Assembly (NCBI RefSeq): GCF_019104745.1
Contig: NZ_JAHRWL010000001.1
Coordinates: forward strand, 372,001-436,000
DNA from: Thalassococcus arenae
GTDB taxonomy: Bacteria > Pseudomonadota > Alphaproteobacteria > Rhodobacterales > Rhodobacteraceae
Length of the DNA: 64,000 bases
Direction of reading: 5' to 3'
Made by a program: the position numbers and the translations under genes
Shown: piece after piece, positions 1 through 10,159 of the stretch
Layout of the letters: every line of letters starts with the position of its first letter
Numbering within the stretch: the stretch's first letter is position 1
The notes under the pieces: generated by a model
Databases searched by the model: none
The model's input: only the letters and a program-made list of their open reading frames with translations
Told to the model about the DNA's origin: nothing

Positions 1-730
1 CAGGCCGGTAACGACTCGGTCTGGGGCGATGGTGGCGACGACACGATCGGTGGCGGCACCGGCAACGACGTGATCGGCGGCAGTGACGGCAACGACAACG
101 TCCAGGGCGGCCAGGGTTCGGACACGCTCAACGGCGGGGACGGCGACGACCTGCTGCGCGGCGGCGCGGGCGACGACGATCTCTGGGGGGCGGACGGCAA
201 CGACACCGTCCTTGGTGGTGCCGGCCGCGACACCGTCGGCGGCGGCGCAGGCGACGACCGGCTTGGCGGCGGCGCGGGCGACGACACGCTGTGGGGCGCC
301 GAGGGCGACGACACGCTGCAAGCGGGCGGCGGCAACGACGAGGTCGGCGGCGGCGACGGCAACGACGACATGGCCGGCCATGCCGGCAATGACGGCATGA
401 GCGGCGGCAACGGCGACGACACCATCCGCGGCCAGGCCGGCAACGACGATATCGACGGCGGCAATGACAACGACAAGATCGACGCCGGCGACGGCGCGGA
501 TTCGGTCTGGGGCGGGCATGGCGATGATTCCGTGTTCGGTGGCGCGGGCGACGATTCCATCGGGGGCGGTGACGGCAATGACCGGCTCAGCGGCGGCACG
601 GGCGCGGATTCGCTTGGCGGCCATGACGGCGACGACTGGCTCAGGGGCGGGGCGGATGACGACGAACTGTGGGGCGGCAAGGGCGCCGACACCGTCGAAG
701 GCGGCGCCGGCGCCGACCTGATCTTTGGCT
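1..730 (+). repeat. Tandem RTX nonapeptide-coding repeats
   Basis: About 27-bp units coding for GGxGxD-type nonapeptides are repeated through most of this stretch. They lie in frame inside the RTX protein gene. They are coding repeats, not a CRISPR or satellite array. Confidence 0.85.
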
Positions 731-1026
731 GGGACGGCGACGCGACGGATGTCGACACCTTCGTTTTCGCACCGGGCGACAGCGGGATCACGCAAACCAC
801 CCGCGACGTCGTGGAAGGCTTCGACACGGCAGAGGACCTGATCGACCTCACCGCCTTCGGTCCGCTGGATTTCATCGGCGGCGACGCGTTCGATGGCTCG
901 GGACCCGCAGTGCGGTTCGCGTCGGAATTCCTCGAGATCGACAGCGACGCGAACGGTGTTGCGGATTTCTCGGTCCAGTTCCGCTGGGTGGCCGAGATCG
1001 CCGAGACGGATTTGCTGCTTGTGTGA
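1..1026 (+). CDS. RTX (haemolysin-type calcium-binding repeat) protein, 3' part
   Basis: The open frame runs in from the left edge, so the N-terminus is missing; 341 residues are visible. Roughly residues 1-240 are tandem nonapeptides of the GGxGxDxxx type, which bind calcium and form a parallel beta-roll in RTX proteins. After the repeats comes a non-repeat tail (about residues 245-341) with a DTFVFAPGDSG motif and a hydrophobic end (DLLLV), as in the M10-serralysin-type C-termini of proteins secreted by type I ABC exporters. No enzymatic domain is visible, so the protein could be an adhesin, a protease or a surface protein. No type I secretion genes are in the window. The family call is firm; the function is unknown. 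Confidence 0.9.
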   Translation, partial: QAGNDSVWGDGGDDTIGGGTGNDVIGGSDGNDNVQGGQGSDTLNGGDGDDLLRGGAGDDDLWGADGNDTVLGGAGRDTVGGGAGDDRLGGGAGDDTLWGAEGDDTLQAGGGNDEVGGGDGNDDMAGHAGNDGMSGGNGDDTIRGQAGNDDIDGGNDNDKIDAGDGADSVWGGHGDDSVFGGAGDDSIGGGDGNDRLSGGTGADSLGGHDGDDWLRGGADDDELWGGKGADTVEGGAGADLIFGWDGDATDVDTFVFAPGDSGITQTTRDVVEGFDTAEDLIDLTAFGPLDFIGGDAFDGSGPAVRFASEFLEIDSDANGVADFSVQFRWVAEIAETDLLLV

Positions 1027-1072
1027 CGCGGCGGGCATGGACGTGCATTGAAAGCTTGGCGATAAGGGGCGC

Positions 1073-3514
1073 GTGCCCCACCTGACGCTGCCCATTGACG
1101 CCATCTTGCCGGCCCTGGTCGAGAACCTCCACGACCAGGGCCGTGCCGTGTTGCAGGCTCCGCCCGGCGCGGGCAAGACGACGCGGGTGCCGCTGGCACT
1201 GCTGCAGGCGGGGCTGACCCCCGGCCGGATCGTGATGCTGGAACCGCGGCGGCTGGCCGCGCGGGCCGCGGCCGCGCGCATGGCCGAAACGCTGGACGAA
1301 GACCCGGGCCAGACGGTCGGCTACCGCATCCGCGGCGAAAGCAGGGTGTCCCGAGCCACCCGGATCGAGGTGGTGACCGAAGGCATCCTGACGCGGATGA
1401 TCCAGTCCGACCCCGAACTGCGGGGCATCGGCGCGGTGATCTTCGACGAATTCCACGAACGCTCGCTCAATGCCGACCTGGGGCTTGCGCTTTGCCTCGA
1501 AATCGCCGGCGCGCTGCGCGATGACCTGATCCTGCTGGCGATGTCGGCCACCCTGGATGCCGAACCGGTGGCCGCCCTGATGCGGGCGCCGCTGCTGACA
1601 TCCGAAGGTCGCGCCTTTCCGGTCGAAACCCGCTGGCTGGACCGGCCCTTGCCCAAGACCACCCGGTTCGAAACCGCGATGGCCGACCTGATCGCCCAGG
1701 CTGCGCGAGACGCCGAAGGCGGGATCCTGGCCTTCCTGCCCGGCGAGGCCGAGATCCGCCGGACCCAAGCGCTGCTGACCGGTCGCTTGCCCGCCGATCA
1801 CCACATTCGCCCATTGTTCGGCGCGATGGACTTCGCCGCGCAGCGCGCCGCGATCCGGCCCGAGATGCAGGGCCGCAAGATCGTCCTGGCCACGGCCATC
1901 GCCGAAACCTCGCTGACGATCGAGGATATCCGCGTGGTGGTGGATGGCGGGCTGGCTCGACGGGCACGGTTCGACCCCGGTTCCGGCATGACGCGGCTGG
2001 TCACCGAGCGGGTCACGCGCGCCGAGGCGACGCAACGCGCCGGCCGCGCGGGCCGTGTGGCGCCGGGCCTGGCCTACCGCCTCTGGACGCGGGGAGAAGA
2101 AGGCGCGCTGGCGGGCTTTCCGCCGCCCGAAATCGAAACCGCCGATCTGGCGGGGCTGGCGCTGGAACTGGCGCTTTGGGGTGCAGGCCCCGGGGACCTG
2201 CCGCTGCTGACCCCGCCCAATGCCGGCGCTTTCGCCGAAGCTCAGGCGCTGTTGCGGATGCTCGGCGCGCTGGATCGCGATGCCCGCATCACCGAACACG
2301 GCCGCGCCCTGGCGGCGTTGCCACTGCATCCGCGCCTGGCGCATATGCTGGCCTTGTCCGGGTCCGGTGCTGCGCCGCTGGCCGCGTTGCTGGCCGATCG
2401 CGACCCGCTGCAAGGCGCGCCCTGCGACCTGTCTTTTCGGCTCGAGGCGTTGGCAGATCCGCGCGGCTTTGCCCAGAGACGCCCCTACCCGGTCAATCGC
2501 GGCACCCTCGAGCGCATCCGCACCGAAGCGCGGCGGCTGGCCAGGTCCGCCGGGCCGGACAAGGGCCGCAGCCCTGCCGAAGCCGCCGCGCTGGCCTATC
2601 CCGACCGCGTCGGCCTGCGCCGCAAGGGCGATGCGCCACGCTTCCAGTTGTCGGGGGGCAAGGGGGCGGTGATGGCCGATGCCGACCCGCTGGCGCCAAC
2701 CCGGCTGGTGGTGGTCACCGACACCGACGGCCATCCGCGCGAGGCACGCATCCGGCAGGCCATCGCCATTTCCGAGGCCGAACTGCGCGGTCTGTTCGCG
2801 GACCAGATCGGCTGGCGGGAGGTCTGCGAATGGTCCCGGCGCGACCGACGCGTGGCGGCGCGCCAGCAGGAACAATTCGGCGCCATCGTGCTGGATGACC
2901 GGGTCTGGAAGGATGCACCCGACGACGCGGTGGCGCGGGCTATGCTGGACGGCGTGCGCGATCTGGGTCTGCGGCTGGGCGACGCGGAACAGCGCTTTTG
3001 CGCCCGGGTCGAGATCGGACGCAAGGGCGGTCTCGATCTGCCCGAGATGACAGAAACCGCGCTGATGGACGCCCTCGAGGACTGGCTGTTGCCCTATCTG
3101 GCGGGCGTGCGGTCGGCGGAGGACTGGAAGCGCTTCGATCCGCTGCCCGCGCTTCGGGCCCGGCTGGATTGGGCGCAGATGCAGGCGTTGGACCAGGCGG
3201 TGCCCGCGCGCTTCACCACGCCGCTGGGCCGCGAGGTGCCGATCGACTATTCCGGCGACGCTCCCGAGATTTCGCTGCGTCTGCAGGAGATGTTCGGCCA
3301 GACCTCTCACCCCACGGTCGCAGGCCAGCCGCTGAAGGTCACGCTGCTGTCGCCGGCGCATCGCCCGGTGCAGACCACGATGGACCTGCCGGGTTTCTGG
3401 GCGGGGTCATACGCCGATGTGCGCAAGGACATGAAGGCGCGGTACCCGAAACATCCCTGGCCCGAGGACCCGACCCAGGCCGACCCGACCTTGCGTGCCA
3501 AGCCACGCGGCTAG
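1073..3514 (+). CDS. hrpB: ATP-dependent helicase HrpB
   Basis: An 813-residue DExH-box helicase of the HrpB family. The Walker A motif APPGAGKT is at about residues 29-36, DEFH at 125-128, an SAT motif near 157, and the arginine-rich motif QRAGRAGR in the second RecA domain. A helicase-associated domain and the HrpB-specific C-terminal domain follow, and the length matches the family. The chosen start is GTG at 1073, where homology to HrpB begins. HrpB is a presumed RNA helicase whose cellular role is poorly defined in most bacteria. The gene stands alone and converges on the next gene, with two hairpins between them. Confidence 0.95.
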   Translation: MPHLTLPIDAILPALVENLHDQGRAVLQAPPGAGKTTRVPLALLQAGLTPGRIVMLEPRRLAARAAAARMAETLDEDPGQTVGYRIRGESRVSRATRIEVVTEGILTRMIQSDPELRGIGAVIFDEFHERSLNADLGLALCLEIAGALRDDLILLAMSATLDAEPVAALMRAPLLTSEGRAFPVETRWLDRPLPKTTRFETAMADLIAQAARDAEGGILAFLPGEAEIRRTQALLTGRLPADHHIRPLFGAMDFAAQRAAIRPEMQGRKIVLATAIAETSLTIEDIRVVVDGGLARRARFDPGSGMTRLVTERVTRAEATQRAGRAGRVAPGLAYRLWTRGEEGALAGFPPPEIETADLAGLALELALWGAGPGDLPLLTPPNAGAFAEAQALLRMLGALDRDARITEHGRALAALPLHPRLAHMLALSGSGAAPLAALLADRDPLQGAPCDLSFRLEALADPRGFAQRRPYPVNRGTLERIRTEARRLARSAGPDKGRSPAEAAALAYPDRVGLRRKGDAPRFQLSGGKGAVMADADPLAPTRLVVVTDTDGHPREARIRQAIAISEAELRGLFADQIGWREVCEWSRRDRRVAARQQEQFGAIVLDDRVWKDAPDDAVARAMLDGVRDLGLRLGDAEQRFCARVEIGRKGGLDLPEMTETALMDALEDWLLPYLAGVRSAEDWKRFDPLPALRARLDWAQMQALDQAVPARFTTPLGREVPIDYSGDAPEISLRLQEMFGQTSHPTVAGQPLKVTLLSPAHRPVQTTMDLPGFWAGSYADVRKDMKARYPKHPWPEDPTQADPTLRAKPRG

Positions 3515-3520
3515 GCGCGC

Positions 3521-3567
3521 GCAAAAGTCTTTCGAAGACTTTTGCAAATTCCTTGAAAGGAATTTGC
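3521..3567. terminator. Twin perfect hairpins between convergent genes
   Basis: Two perfect inverted repeats sit end to end and share the dinucleotide GC. The first, 3521-3545, has 11-bp arms (GCAAAAGTCTT) and a 3-nt loop. The second, 3544-3567, has 11-bp arms (GCAAATTCCTT) and a 2-nt loop. They lie 7 bp past the hrpB stop and 8 bp before the stop of the opposing desaturase-like gene. The arms are A/T rich at the base, so each strand reads a T-rich flank. A bidirectional terminator is the natural reading. Confidence 0.8.
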
Positions 3568-3574
3568 GGCTGGC

Positions 3575-4561
3575 TCAGCTGCGGCGCTGGCGGCGCGATT
3601 TCAGCTGCGCATGGGCTTCTGCCGTGCCGTCATGGAACGATCCGAACCACTTGTCCCAGGGCATTTCCAGGTTGCCGTAATTCACTTCGAAATAGCGGTG
3701 ATGCATCTGATGGTGAAACGTGCCGAGCGCCAGCGCCTTGCGGTCACGCGACAAGAGCGCCTCGAACCCCGTATGCGAGGTCGCCGCGGTCAGGGCCTGG
3801 TGCTGCATGTGGAACAGGATGTGCACGGGATGTGCGGCCACAACCAGATGCACCAGCACCGAGCTGAAAAACAGCAGATGTTCGATCGGATGCATGGATA
3901 ACCCCGACCAAGGGCCGACATTGACATTGCGGTGGTGCAGCGCATGCGCCGACCGGTACAGCGGCCCCCAATGCAACGCCCGATGGATCCAGTAAAAGTG
4001 GAACGAAATCCAGACAGGCGTCAGCAGGAACAGCGCCACGAACCGGACCGGATTGTCGCGGAAGGTCAGGACCGGGGCGTATCCGTTGGCCATGGCCCAG
4101 AACAAGCCGGCCTCGAACCCGGTCCAGACGGTCACCCCGCTGGCCAGCGTCCAGAAGACATTGTCGCGCACCTGGCCGCCGAAACTGAATTGACGGCCTT
4201 TGGCGACCAGGTCGCGGCCATCGTATTTCAACCGGTCACCCTGGCCGCGCCGCATGTAGAAGAACCAGTGCAACCCGCCCGCGACGGCGATCATCAGCAC
4301 GAGGTTGCGCAACCAGATCGCCGCGATCCAGTCCGCCCCAAGGGTGCGGGTTGTTTCCAGCGAGGGCTGGAACCACGCCACGCAGATCAGCGCCACGGCC
4401 GTCAGAACCGCGTTCTCGGCCAGGCGGAACCAGCGGTCGGCGATCCAGCGGATCATCCGGCGCGGATCGGGCGGCCACGAGAAAAACGGCGACACGGCGA
4501 TGGGCACGTCGGGCACATGATGCCATCCGGGCAGGCCGGGTCTTTCGGGTTCGCCGCTCAT
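3575..4561 (-). CDS. Sterol desaturase / fatty acid hydroxylase family membrane protein
   Basis: A 328-residue integral membrane protein with the histidine clusters of the fatty acid hydroxylase superfamily (HFYWIHRALHW, HALHHRN, HHQMHHRYF), which hold a di-iron centre that uses O2 to oxidise lipid chains or head groups. Several hydrophobic helices precede the clusters. ATG at 4561 is taken as the start; an in-frame TTG at 4597 would add 12 residues. The gene is 49 bp downstream of argF on the same strand but has no obvious functional link. The substrate cannot be told from sequence. The superfamily is certain, the reaction is not. Confidence 0.85.
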   Translation of the reverse strand: MSGEPERPGLPGWHHVPDVPIAVSPFFSWPPDPRRMIRWIADRWFRLAENAVLTAVALICVAWFQPSLETTRTLGADWIAAIWLRNLVLMIAVAGGLHWFFYMRRGQGDRLKYDGRDLVAKGRQFSFGGQVRDNVFWTLASGVTVWTGFEAGLFWAMANGYAPVLTFRDNPVRFVALFLLTPVWISFHFYWIHRALHWGPLYRSAHALHHRNVNVGPWSGLSMHPIEHLLFFSSVLVHLVVAAHPVHILFHMQHQALTAATSHTGFEALLSRDRKALALGTFHHQMHHRYFEVNYGNLEMPWDKWFGSFHDGTAEAHAQLKSRRQRRS

Positions 4562-4610
4562 GACCGCAAGTGTCCGCTCCGCACGGACAGGATGCAAGAC
4601 CGTCGGCGGC

Positions 4611-5537
4611 TCAGGTGCCCAGACACCAGCGCATGATCGCCTTTTGCGCGTGCAGGCGGTTCTCGGCCTCGTCCCAGATCACGGAATTCGGGCCATCCAT
4701 GACCTCGGAAGTGACTTCCTCCTCGCGGTGCGCCGGCAGGCAATGCATGAACAGCGTGTCCGGCTTGGCCGCATCCATCAGCGCCTGGTTGACCTGGTAG
4801 GGACGCAGCATGTTGTGGCGCCGTTCGCGGGCCGATTGCGCATCATGCATGCTAACCCAGGTGTCGGCGATGATCAGGTCCGCGCCGGCCACCGCTTTGA
4901 CCGGGTCGCGTTCGATGGTGATCCGGGCGCCCTCGTTCCGGGCCAGGCCGACGAACTCCATCTCGGGATCCAGTTGCACCGGGCCGGTGAAGGTGAAGTC
5001 GAAGCCGAACCGCCCGGCCGCGTGCAGCCAGGAGGCGCAGACATTGTTGCCGTCGCCGGACCAGACCACCTTTTTTCCCGCGATCGGCCCGCGATGTTCC
5101 TCGAAGGTCATCACGTCGGCCATGATCTGGCAGGGATGGCTGCGGTCGGTCAGGCCGTTGATGACCGGGACCGTTGCGAATTCGGCCATTTCCTCGAGCA
5201 CCGATTCATCGAAGGTGCGGATCATGATCATGTCGACATAGCGCGACAGCACCCGGGCGGTGTCGGCGATGGTCTCGCCGTGGCCCAGTTGCATGTCGGA
5301 CCCCGACAGCACCATCGTCTGCCCGCCCATCTGGCGCACGCCCACGTCGAAGCTGACGCGGGTCCGGGTCGAGGGTTTCTCGAAGATCAGCGCGACCATG
5401 CGGTCCTTGAGCGGTAGTTCGTCGTCCAGCGCCGCACGCGGCCGGCCGTCGCGCCTGCCCTTCATGGCGATGGCGCTGTCGATGATCGACCGCAGCGCGG
5501 TCTTGTCGGTCTTGTGGATGTCGAGGAAATGGTTCAT
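4611..5537 (-). CDS. argF: Ornithine carbamoyltransferase
   Basis: This 308-residue enzyme joins ornithine and carbamoyl phosphate to make citrulline, the sixth step of arginine synthesis, in the cytoplasm. The carbamoyl-phosphate loop STRTR is at about residues 56-60 and the ornithine-site HCLP motif is near the C-terminus. The ATG at 5537 fits the family N-terminus (MNHFLDIHK); 16 further upstream codons are open but not conserved. It follows argD on the same strand with a 76-bp gap that holds a GC-rich hairpin, so the two genes probably form an argDF operon, a common arrangement in alphaproteobacteria. Confidence 0.96.
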   Translation of the reverse strand: MNHFLDIHKTDKTALRSIIDSAIAMKGRRDGRPRAALDDELPLKDRMVALIFEKPSTRTRVSFDVGVRQMGGQTMVLSGSDMQLGHGETIADTARVLSRYVDMIMIRTFDESVLEEMAEFATVPVINGLTDRSHPCQIMADVMTFEEHRGPIAGKKVVWSGDGNNVCASWLHAAGRFGFDFTFTGPVQLDPEMEFVGLARNEGARITIERDPVKAVAGADLIIADTWVSMHDAQSARERRHNMLRPYQVNQALMDAAKPDTLFMHCLPAHREEEVTSEVMDGPNSVIWDEAENRLHAQKAIMRWCLGT

Positions 5538-5565
5538 CGGATCGTGCTTTGTATCGGGCGGCGGA

Positions 5566-5583
5566 GTGGGGGCCAGCCCCCAC
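5566..5583. other. GC-rich intercistronic hairpin between argD and argF
   Basis: A perfect inverted repeat has 8-bp arms GTGGGGGC / GCCCCCAC and a 2-nt loop. It lies in the short argD-argF gap and has no T-run. It could stabilise or partially terminate the transcript. The function is inferred only from position. Confidence 0.5.
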
Positions 5584-5613
5584 ACCCCCGGAGTTTGACT
5601 GGCAAGATGAAGA

Positions 5614-6795
5614 TCAGGCCGGTTGTTTTTCGAGGGCGGCGGCGGCCTGTTCCAGTCGGGTCAGCGCCTCGGCGATCTCGTCGTCGCTCAGGGTCAGCGG
5701 CGGTAGCAGGCGCACGACGTTGTCGGCGGCGGGGACCACGATCAGTTGCGCGTCGTAGCCCGCCTTGACCACGTCCGTGTTGGCCGCCCGGCATTTCAGG
5801 CCCAGCATCAGACCCGAGCCACGCACCGCTTCAAACACGTCCGGGTGGCTTGCCACCAGCCCTTCCAGCTTTTGCCGCAAAACGCCGGCCTTGCGATTGA
5901 CCTCGGCCAGGAAATCCTTGTCGGCCACATGGTCCATCACGGCGCAGCCCACCGCGCAGGCCAGCGGGTTGCCGCCATAGGTCGAACCGTGGGTGCCGGC
6001 GGTCATGCCCGATGCCGCGTCTTCGGTGGCCAGCACCGCACCCAGCGGGAAGCCGCCGCCGATGCCCTTGGCGACCATGACGATGTCCGGAGTGATGCCT
6101 GCCCATTCATGCGCGAAAAGCCGCCCGGTGCGGCCCATGCCGCACTGCACCTCGTCGAGGATCAGCAATGCGCCGGTCTGGTCGCACAGGTCGCGCAACC
6201 CCTTGAGGCATTGGTCGGGCAAGGGCCGAATGCCGCCTTCGCCCTGAACGGGTTCGATCAGCACCGCGGCGGTCTTGTCTGTCACGGCGGCACGCAACGC
6301 GTCGTGATCGCCCCATTGCAGATGCGTGAAACCGGGCAGCAACGGGCCGAACCCCTTGGTCATCTTCTCGGAGCCGGCCGCCGCGATCCCGGCCGAGGAC
6401 CGGCCGTGGAAACTGCCTTCGAATGCGACGATCTCGGTCCGGTCCGGCCGGCCCTTTTCGTACCAGTACTTGCGCGCCATCTTGACGGCCAGTTCGCAGG
6501 CCTCGGTGCCGGAATTGGTGAAAAAGACGGTGTCGGCAAAGCTGTGCTCGACCAGCTTGTCCGCCAGCGCCTGCTGTTGCGGGATCTGGTAGAGGTTCGA
6601 GACGTGCCACAGCGCGTTCGCCTGGTCGGTCAGCGCCTTGACCAGCGCCGGATGGGCATGGCCCAACGCGTTCACCGCGATGCCCGAACCGAGATCGAGA
6701 AACCGTCGCCCGTCCGCCTCTACCAGCCAACTGCCTTCGCCTTTGACGAAGTTCAGGGACGCGCGGTTGTAGGTCGGCAGGATGGACGGGATCAT
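5614..6795 (-). CDS. argD: Acetylornithine aminotransferase
   Basis: A 393-residue class III PLP-dependent aminotransferase that converts N-acetylglutamate semialdehyde to N-acetylornithine in arginine synthesis. The cofactor region [11 protein letters not shown] and the Schiff-base lysine motif [12 protein letters not shown] are both present. ATG at 6795 is chosen because AGGAG lies just upstream and the product then begins [11 protein letters not shown] as in homologues; an upstream in-frame extension of 19 codons is not conserved. Related class III enzymes can act on succinylornithine or ornithine, but the argF neighbour favours ArgD. Confidence 0.95.
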   Translation of the reverse strand: MIPSILPTYNRASLNFVKGEGSWLVEADGRRFLDLGSGIAVNALGHAHPALVKALTDQANALWHVSNLYQIPQQQALADKLVEHSFADTVFFTNSGTEACELAVKMARKYWYEKGRPDRTEIVAFEGSFHGRSSAGIAAAGSEKMTKGFGPLLPGFTHLQWGDHDALRAAVTDKTAAVLIEPVQGEGGIRPLPDQCLKGLRDLCDQTGALLILDEVQCGMGRTGRLFAHEWAGITPDIVMVAKGIGGGFPLGAVLATEDAASGMTAGTHGSTYGGNPLACAVGCAVMDHVADKDFLAEVNRKAGVLRQKLEGLVASHPDVFEAVRGSGLMLGLKCRAANTDVVKAGYDAQLIVVPAADNVVRLLPPLTLSDDEIAEALTRLEQAAAALEKQPA

Positions 6796-7064
6796 GGCGA
6801 TCTCCTGGATGAAGGAAGCCCGATTGGTGCCAAGGGCACGGGGGCTAGTCAAGTTGTCAGATGGAAATGACGGCAGCGGCGCGCGTGACGCGGATCAAAG
6901 GACCCGGCGGTCTCGTCGAAATGCGGGTCGATATGCGGCGGCGATGCTCATGGCGGTGTGATGCCACCAAACCCGGCCCGGCGCAAGACACCGTGCTGCG
7001 GCGTCGCACCCCAGGCGCGCGATCACCAGCCGTGGCAAGCTGTGCGCGATAGGAGCCTGACACC

Positions 7065-7430
7065 ATGAATATCTGGTTTGCAGCCGCCTCGGCGCTGTCG
7101 GTCCTTTGGCTGGGGGTTCACCTGTTCATCGGCGGACGCGAGGTTGCGGCCCCGTTGCGCAACAGCGACCTGCCGCCCTTGGTGCGCGACACGCAATGGC
7201 TGTGCTGGCACTACACGACGATGGCGATCGGGGTCATGGCCGCGATCTTTGGGCTAGCGGCCTGGTCCGGAGAGACCGCCTATGCGCTGTCAGGCCTGAT
7301 GCTGGCGGTCGGGTTCGCGGTCTTCGGCATCGTGCTCGCGCCGCTTGTCGGGGCGCCGTACAGGCGCGTACCTCAAGGCTGGCTGTTCGTGCCGGTGGTC
7401 GCGCTCGGAGTGCTCGGGCTGTTATCATAG
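7065..7430 (+). CDS. Small four-helix membrane protein, function unknown
   Basis: A 121-residue protein with about four hydrophobic segments, near residues 1-22, 50-67, 71-92 and 104-121, joined by short loops. The second half of the first loop is charged (residues 23-45). A good ribosome site (AGGAG) sits 9 bp before the ATG. I do not recognise a named domain. It ends 6 bp inside the 3' end of convergent truA, so transcription of the two may interfere. Confidence 0.7.
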   Translation: MNIWFAAASALSVLWLGVHLFIGGREVAAPLRNSDLPPLVRDTQWLCWHYTTMAIGVMAAIFGLAAWSGETAYALSGLMLAVGFAVFGIVLAPLVGAPYRRVPQGWLFVPVVALGVLGLLS

Positions 7431-8198
7431 ACCGCCGAACGGGTCCGATGGGTAGCCCACACCCACCAGGTACAGCCCGTCCGGCGGGCAGACCGGGCCG
7501 CAGGCGGCGCGGTCGCGGGCCTGCAGGGCGGTGCGCACATCCATTGGCGACCAGGCCCCTGCCCCGACCCGTTCCAGCGTGCCGACGATGCTGCGCACCT
7601 GGTTGTGCAGGAAGGACCGCGCGCGCAGTTGGAACCGGATCTCGCGCCCGGCTTGGTTGTCCAGCGCCTCGATGCGGACTTCGTCCAGCGTCTTGACCGG
7701 CGATTGCGCCTGGCATTGCACCGACCGGAAGGTGGTGAAGTCGTGCTTGCCGATCAGGTGGTTGGCGCCTTCCTGCATGGCCGAGACGTCCAGATCATGC
7801 CCGACCCGCCAGACCTGCCCGACCTCCAGCGTCAGCGGCGCGCGGCGGATCAGCAGCCGGAACAGGTAGCGCCGTTCGATGGCCGAAAAGCGCGCGTGCC
7901 AATCATCGGCAACACGGGCGCAGGCGCGGATCGCAACCGGGTTCGGTTTGAGATGGTGGTTCAGCGCTTCGGAAAGGCGGAACGGCTCCCATGCCTTGTC
8001 CAAGTCGCAATGCGCGACCTGCCCGCGCGCGTGCACGCCGGAATCGGTGCGCCCGGCGGCGGCGATCGTGTGTCCGCGCGGCTCGAGCCGGGCCAGCGCA
8101 TCCTCGATCACGCCCTGCACGGATGGCTGATCGGCCTGCCGCTGCCAGCCCGCGAAAGGCCGGCCATCATATTCCACCATGAGCGCGTATCTGGGCAT
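7425..8198 (-). CDS. truA: tRNA pseudouridine(38-40) synthase TruA
   Basis: A 257-residue enzyme that converts uridines 38-40 of the tRNA anticodon arm to pseudouridine. The catalytic aspartate lies in GRTDSGVHA, and the N-terminal [12 protein letters not shown] motif is typical. ATG at 8198 gives the usual [12 protein letters not shown] start; 12 upstream codons are open. It is transcribed towards the small membrane protein gene and overlaps its last bases. Confidence 0.95.
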   Translation of the reverse strand: MPRYALMVEYDGRPFAGWQRQADQPSVQGVIEDALARLEPRGHTIAAAGRTDSGVHARGQVAHCDLDKAWEPFRLSEALNHHLKPNPVAIRACARVADDWHARFSAIERRYLFRLLIRRAPLTLEVGQVWRVGHDLDVSAMQEGANHLIGKHDFTTFRSVQCQAQSPVKTLDEVRIEALDNQAGREIRFQLRARSFLHNQVRSIVGTLERVGAGAWSPMDVRTALQARDRAACGPVCPPDGLYLVGVGYPSDPFGGL

Positions 8199-8306
8199 GG
8201 CGCGCGGCTTAGCGTGACGCGACGCGCCAAACAATCCCCCTGCCGCGCCTCTGGCCCTTCGGACCCGCGCTGCCTATCTTGCATCCAAGTCAGACGGAGC
8301 CGCCCC

Positions 8307-9719
8307 TTGGTCATCTCTACCATCGCCGACACGCTCACCCGCGGGGTGGAGACCGTCACCGACACCATAAACGAGGCGCTGTTCGAACCGGTGATACGAC
8401 TGGGCGTCACCGGGTTGGCGCGCTCGGGCAAGACGGTGTTCATCACCGCGCTGGTGGCCAACCTGATGGACCGGGGCCGGATGCCGCAGTTGGTGGCGCA
8501 ATCCGAGGGCCGCATCCTGTCGGCCTTCCTGCAACCCCAGCCCGACGACACGGTGCCGCGTTTTGACTACGAATCGCATCTGGGCGATCTGACCGCGCGC
8601 AGCCCGCGCTGGCCCGACAGCACCCGCGCGGTCAGCGAATTGCGCCTGTCGCTCAAGGTGCGCCCCTCGGGCCTGCTGGCGGGTCTGCAGGGGCCGCGGG
8701 TGATCCACCTGGATATCGTCGACTATCCCGGGGAATGGCTGCTGGATCTCGGCCTGATGGAGAAATCCTATGCCGATTGGTCGCGCGAGACGCTGGAACG
8801 GCTGGACGCACGGCCGCAGGGCGCGGATTTCGCCGCGTTGGTGCGCGACACCGACGCCGCCGCCAGTTTCGACGAGGTGCAGGCCAAGGCGCTGGCAAAC
8901 AGCTATACCGGCTATCTTCAGGCCGCTCGCGCCGCGGGCTATTCCGACTGCACGCCGGGCCGGTTCCTGTTGCCCGGCGAGTTGGCGGGCAGCCCGGCGC
9001 TGACCTTTGCCCCCCTGCCACCGCGGGACGGGCCGCGCCGGTCGCTGATCCGCGAGATGGAGCGCCGGTTCGAGGCCTACAAGGCCCGCGTGGCCAAACC
9101 GTTCTTTCGCGATCACTTTGCCCGGATCGACCGGCAGGTCGTGCTGGTGGATGCGTTGGGCGCGATCCATTCCGGCCCGGCGGCGGTCGAGGATCTGCGC
9201 CGCGCGATGGCCGACACCCTGTCGGCCTTCCGCCCCGGCACCAACGCCTTTCTCAGCCAACTGCTGCGCGGCAAGCGGGTGGAAAAGATCCTGTTCGCCG
9301 CGACCAAGGCCGACCACCTGCACCACACACAACACCCGCGCCTGACCGCGATCATGCAGGCGCTGGTGCGCGAAGCCCGCGACCGGGCGCAATTCGCCGG
9401 CGCCGAAACGCAGGCCATGGCCATCGCCGCGTTGCGCGCCACCACCGAAGACACGCTGACCCACGAGGGCCGAAGCCTCGATTGCGTGCGCGGCACGCTG
9501 CTGGACAGCGGCAAGCGCGCGGCCTTCTATCCGGGCGACTTGCCGTCCGATCCCGCGCATCTGCTGGGTCCGGCACGCGACGGCGCGACACGCTGGCTGG
9601 ACCAGGACTACCAGGTGATGCGCTTTGCGCCCGCCCCGCTCGACCTGAAACCGGGCGAAGGGCCGCCGCATATCCGCCTGGATCGCGCGGCACAGTTCCT
9701 GATCGGGGACCGGCTGTGA
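8307..9719 (+). CDS. YcjX-like (DUF463) P-loop protein
   Basis: A 470-residue member of the YcjX/DUF463 family. A modified P-loop, GLARSGKT, is near residues 34-41, as expected for this predicted GTP-binding family. TTG at 8307 is the likely start, because homology begins at VISTIADTL right after it and no ATG is in place. In gammaproteobacteria ycjX and ycjF are linked to the phage-shock region; here the YcjF-like DUF697 gene is two genes downstream with overlapping stops and starts. An envelope-stress role is inference from family context. Confidence 0.88.
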   Translation: MVISTIADTLTRGVETVTDTINEALFEPVIRLGVTGLARSGKTVFITALVANLMDRGRMPQLVAQSEGRILSAFLQPQPDDTVPRFDYESHLGDLTARSPRWPDSTRAVSELRLSLKVRPSGLLAGLQGPRVIHLDIVDYPGEWLLDLGLMEKSYADWSRETLERLDARPQGADFAALVRDTDAAASFDEVQAKALANSYTGYLQAARAAGYSDCTPGRFLLPGELAGSPALTFAPLPPRDGPRRSLIREMERRFEAYKARVAKPFFRDHFARIDRQVVLVDALGAIHSGPAAVEDLRRAMADTLSAFRPGTNAFLSQLLRGKRVEKILFAATKADHLHHTQHPRLTAIMQALVREARDRAQFAGAETQAMAIAALRATTEDTLTHEGRSLDCVRGTLLDSGKRAAFYPGDLPSDPAHLLGPARDGATRWLDQDYQVMRFAPAPLDLKPGEGPPHIRLDRAAQFLIGDRL

Positions 9720-10159
9720 TCCTGCGTGCCGCTCACCCCACCGATGCCGGCGCCGTTGGCGCGATCCTGTCGGAATTCATTGACGACACCGACTGGATGC
9801 CGCGCATCCACACCCGGGCCGAGGATCTCGCCCATGCCGGAACGCTGATCGATCGCGGCTGGGTCACGGTGGCCGAAGTGGATGGTGCCGTCGCCGCCTT
9901 TCTCGCCCGCGACCGCGCGACGATCCATGCGCTTTACGTGACCGCCGTCCGGCAGAACCGCGGCCTGGGCAAGGCGCTGCTGGATGCCGCCAAGTCCGAA
10001 GCGCCGGCCTTGCAGCTTTGGACCTTTCAGTCGAACAACGGCGCCATCCGTTTCTATCGGCGCGAGGGCTTTGCAGAAGTCGAACGCACCGATGGGCGCG
10101 GCAACGACGAAGGGCTGCCGGATATCCGCTTTCACTGGCGAAAGGAGATCGCGGCATGA
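9716..10159 (+). CDS. GNAT-family N-acetyltransferase
   Basis: A 147-residue GNAT protein. The acetyl-CoA site is seen as VRQNRGLGKALLDAA (about residues 79-93), followed by the motif-B segment NGAIRFYRREGF. The start is GTG at 9716, which overlaps the TGA of the YcjX-like gene (GTGA). The stop overlaps the ATG of the next gene (ATGA), so the three genes are translationally coupled. The acceptor substrate is unknown. It is odd in that it splits the usual ycjX-ycjF pair. Confidence 0.88.
   Translation: MILRAAHPTDAGAVGAILSEFIDDTDWMPRIHTRAEDLAHAGTLIDRGWVTVAEVDGAVAAFLARDRATIHALYVTAVRQNRGLGKALLDAAKSEAPALQLWTFQSNNGAIRFYRREGFAEVERTDGRGNDEGLPDIRFHWRKEIAA

Noticed and set aside
1-730. Array-like short repeats suggesting CRISPR
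   Set aside because: Repeats are in-frame 27-bp coding units of an RTX protein with no unique spacers.
872-3361. Minus-strand open frame of 829 residues
   Set aside because: It is the antisense shadow of hrpB; its composition (Arg, Gln, His, Gly rich) is typical of such frames and it has no domain.
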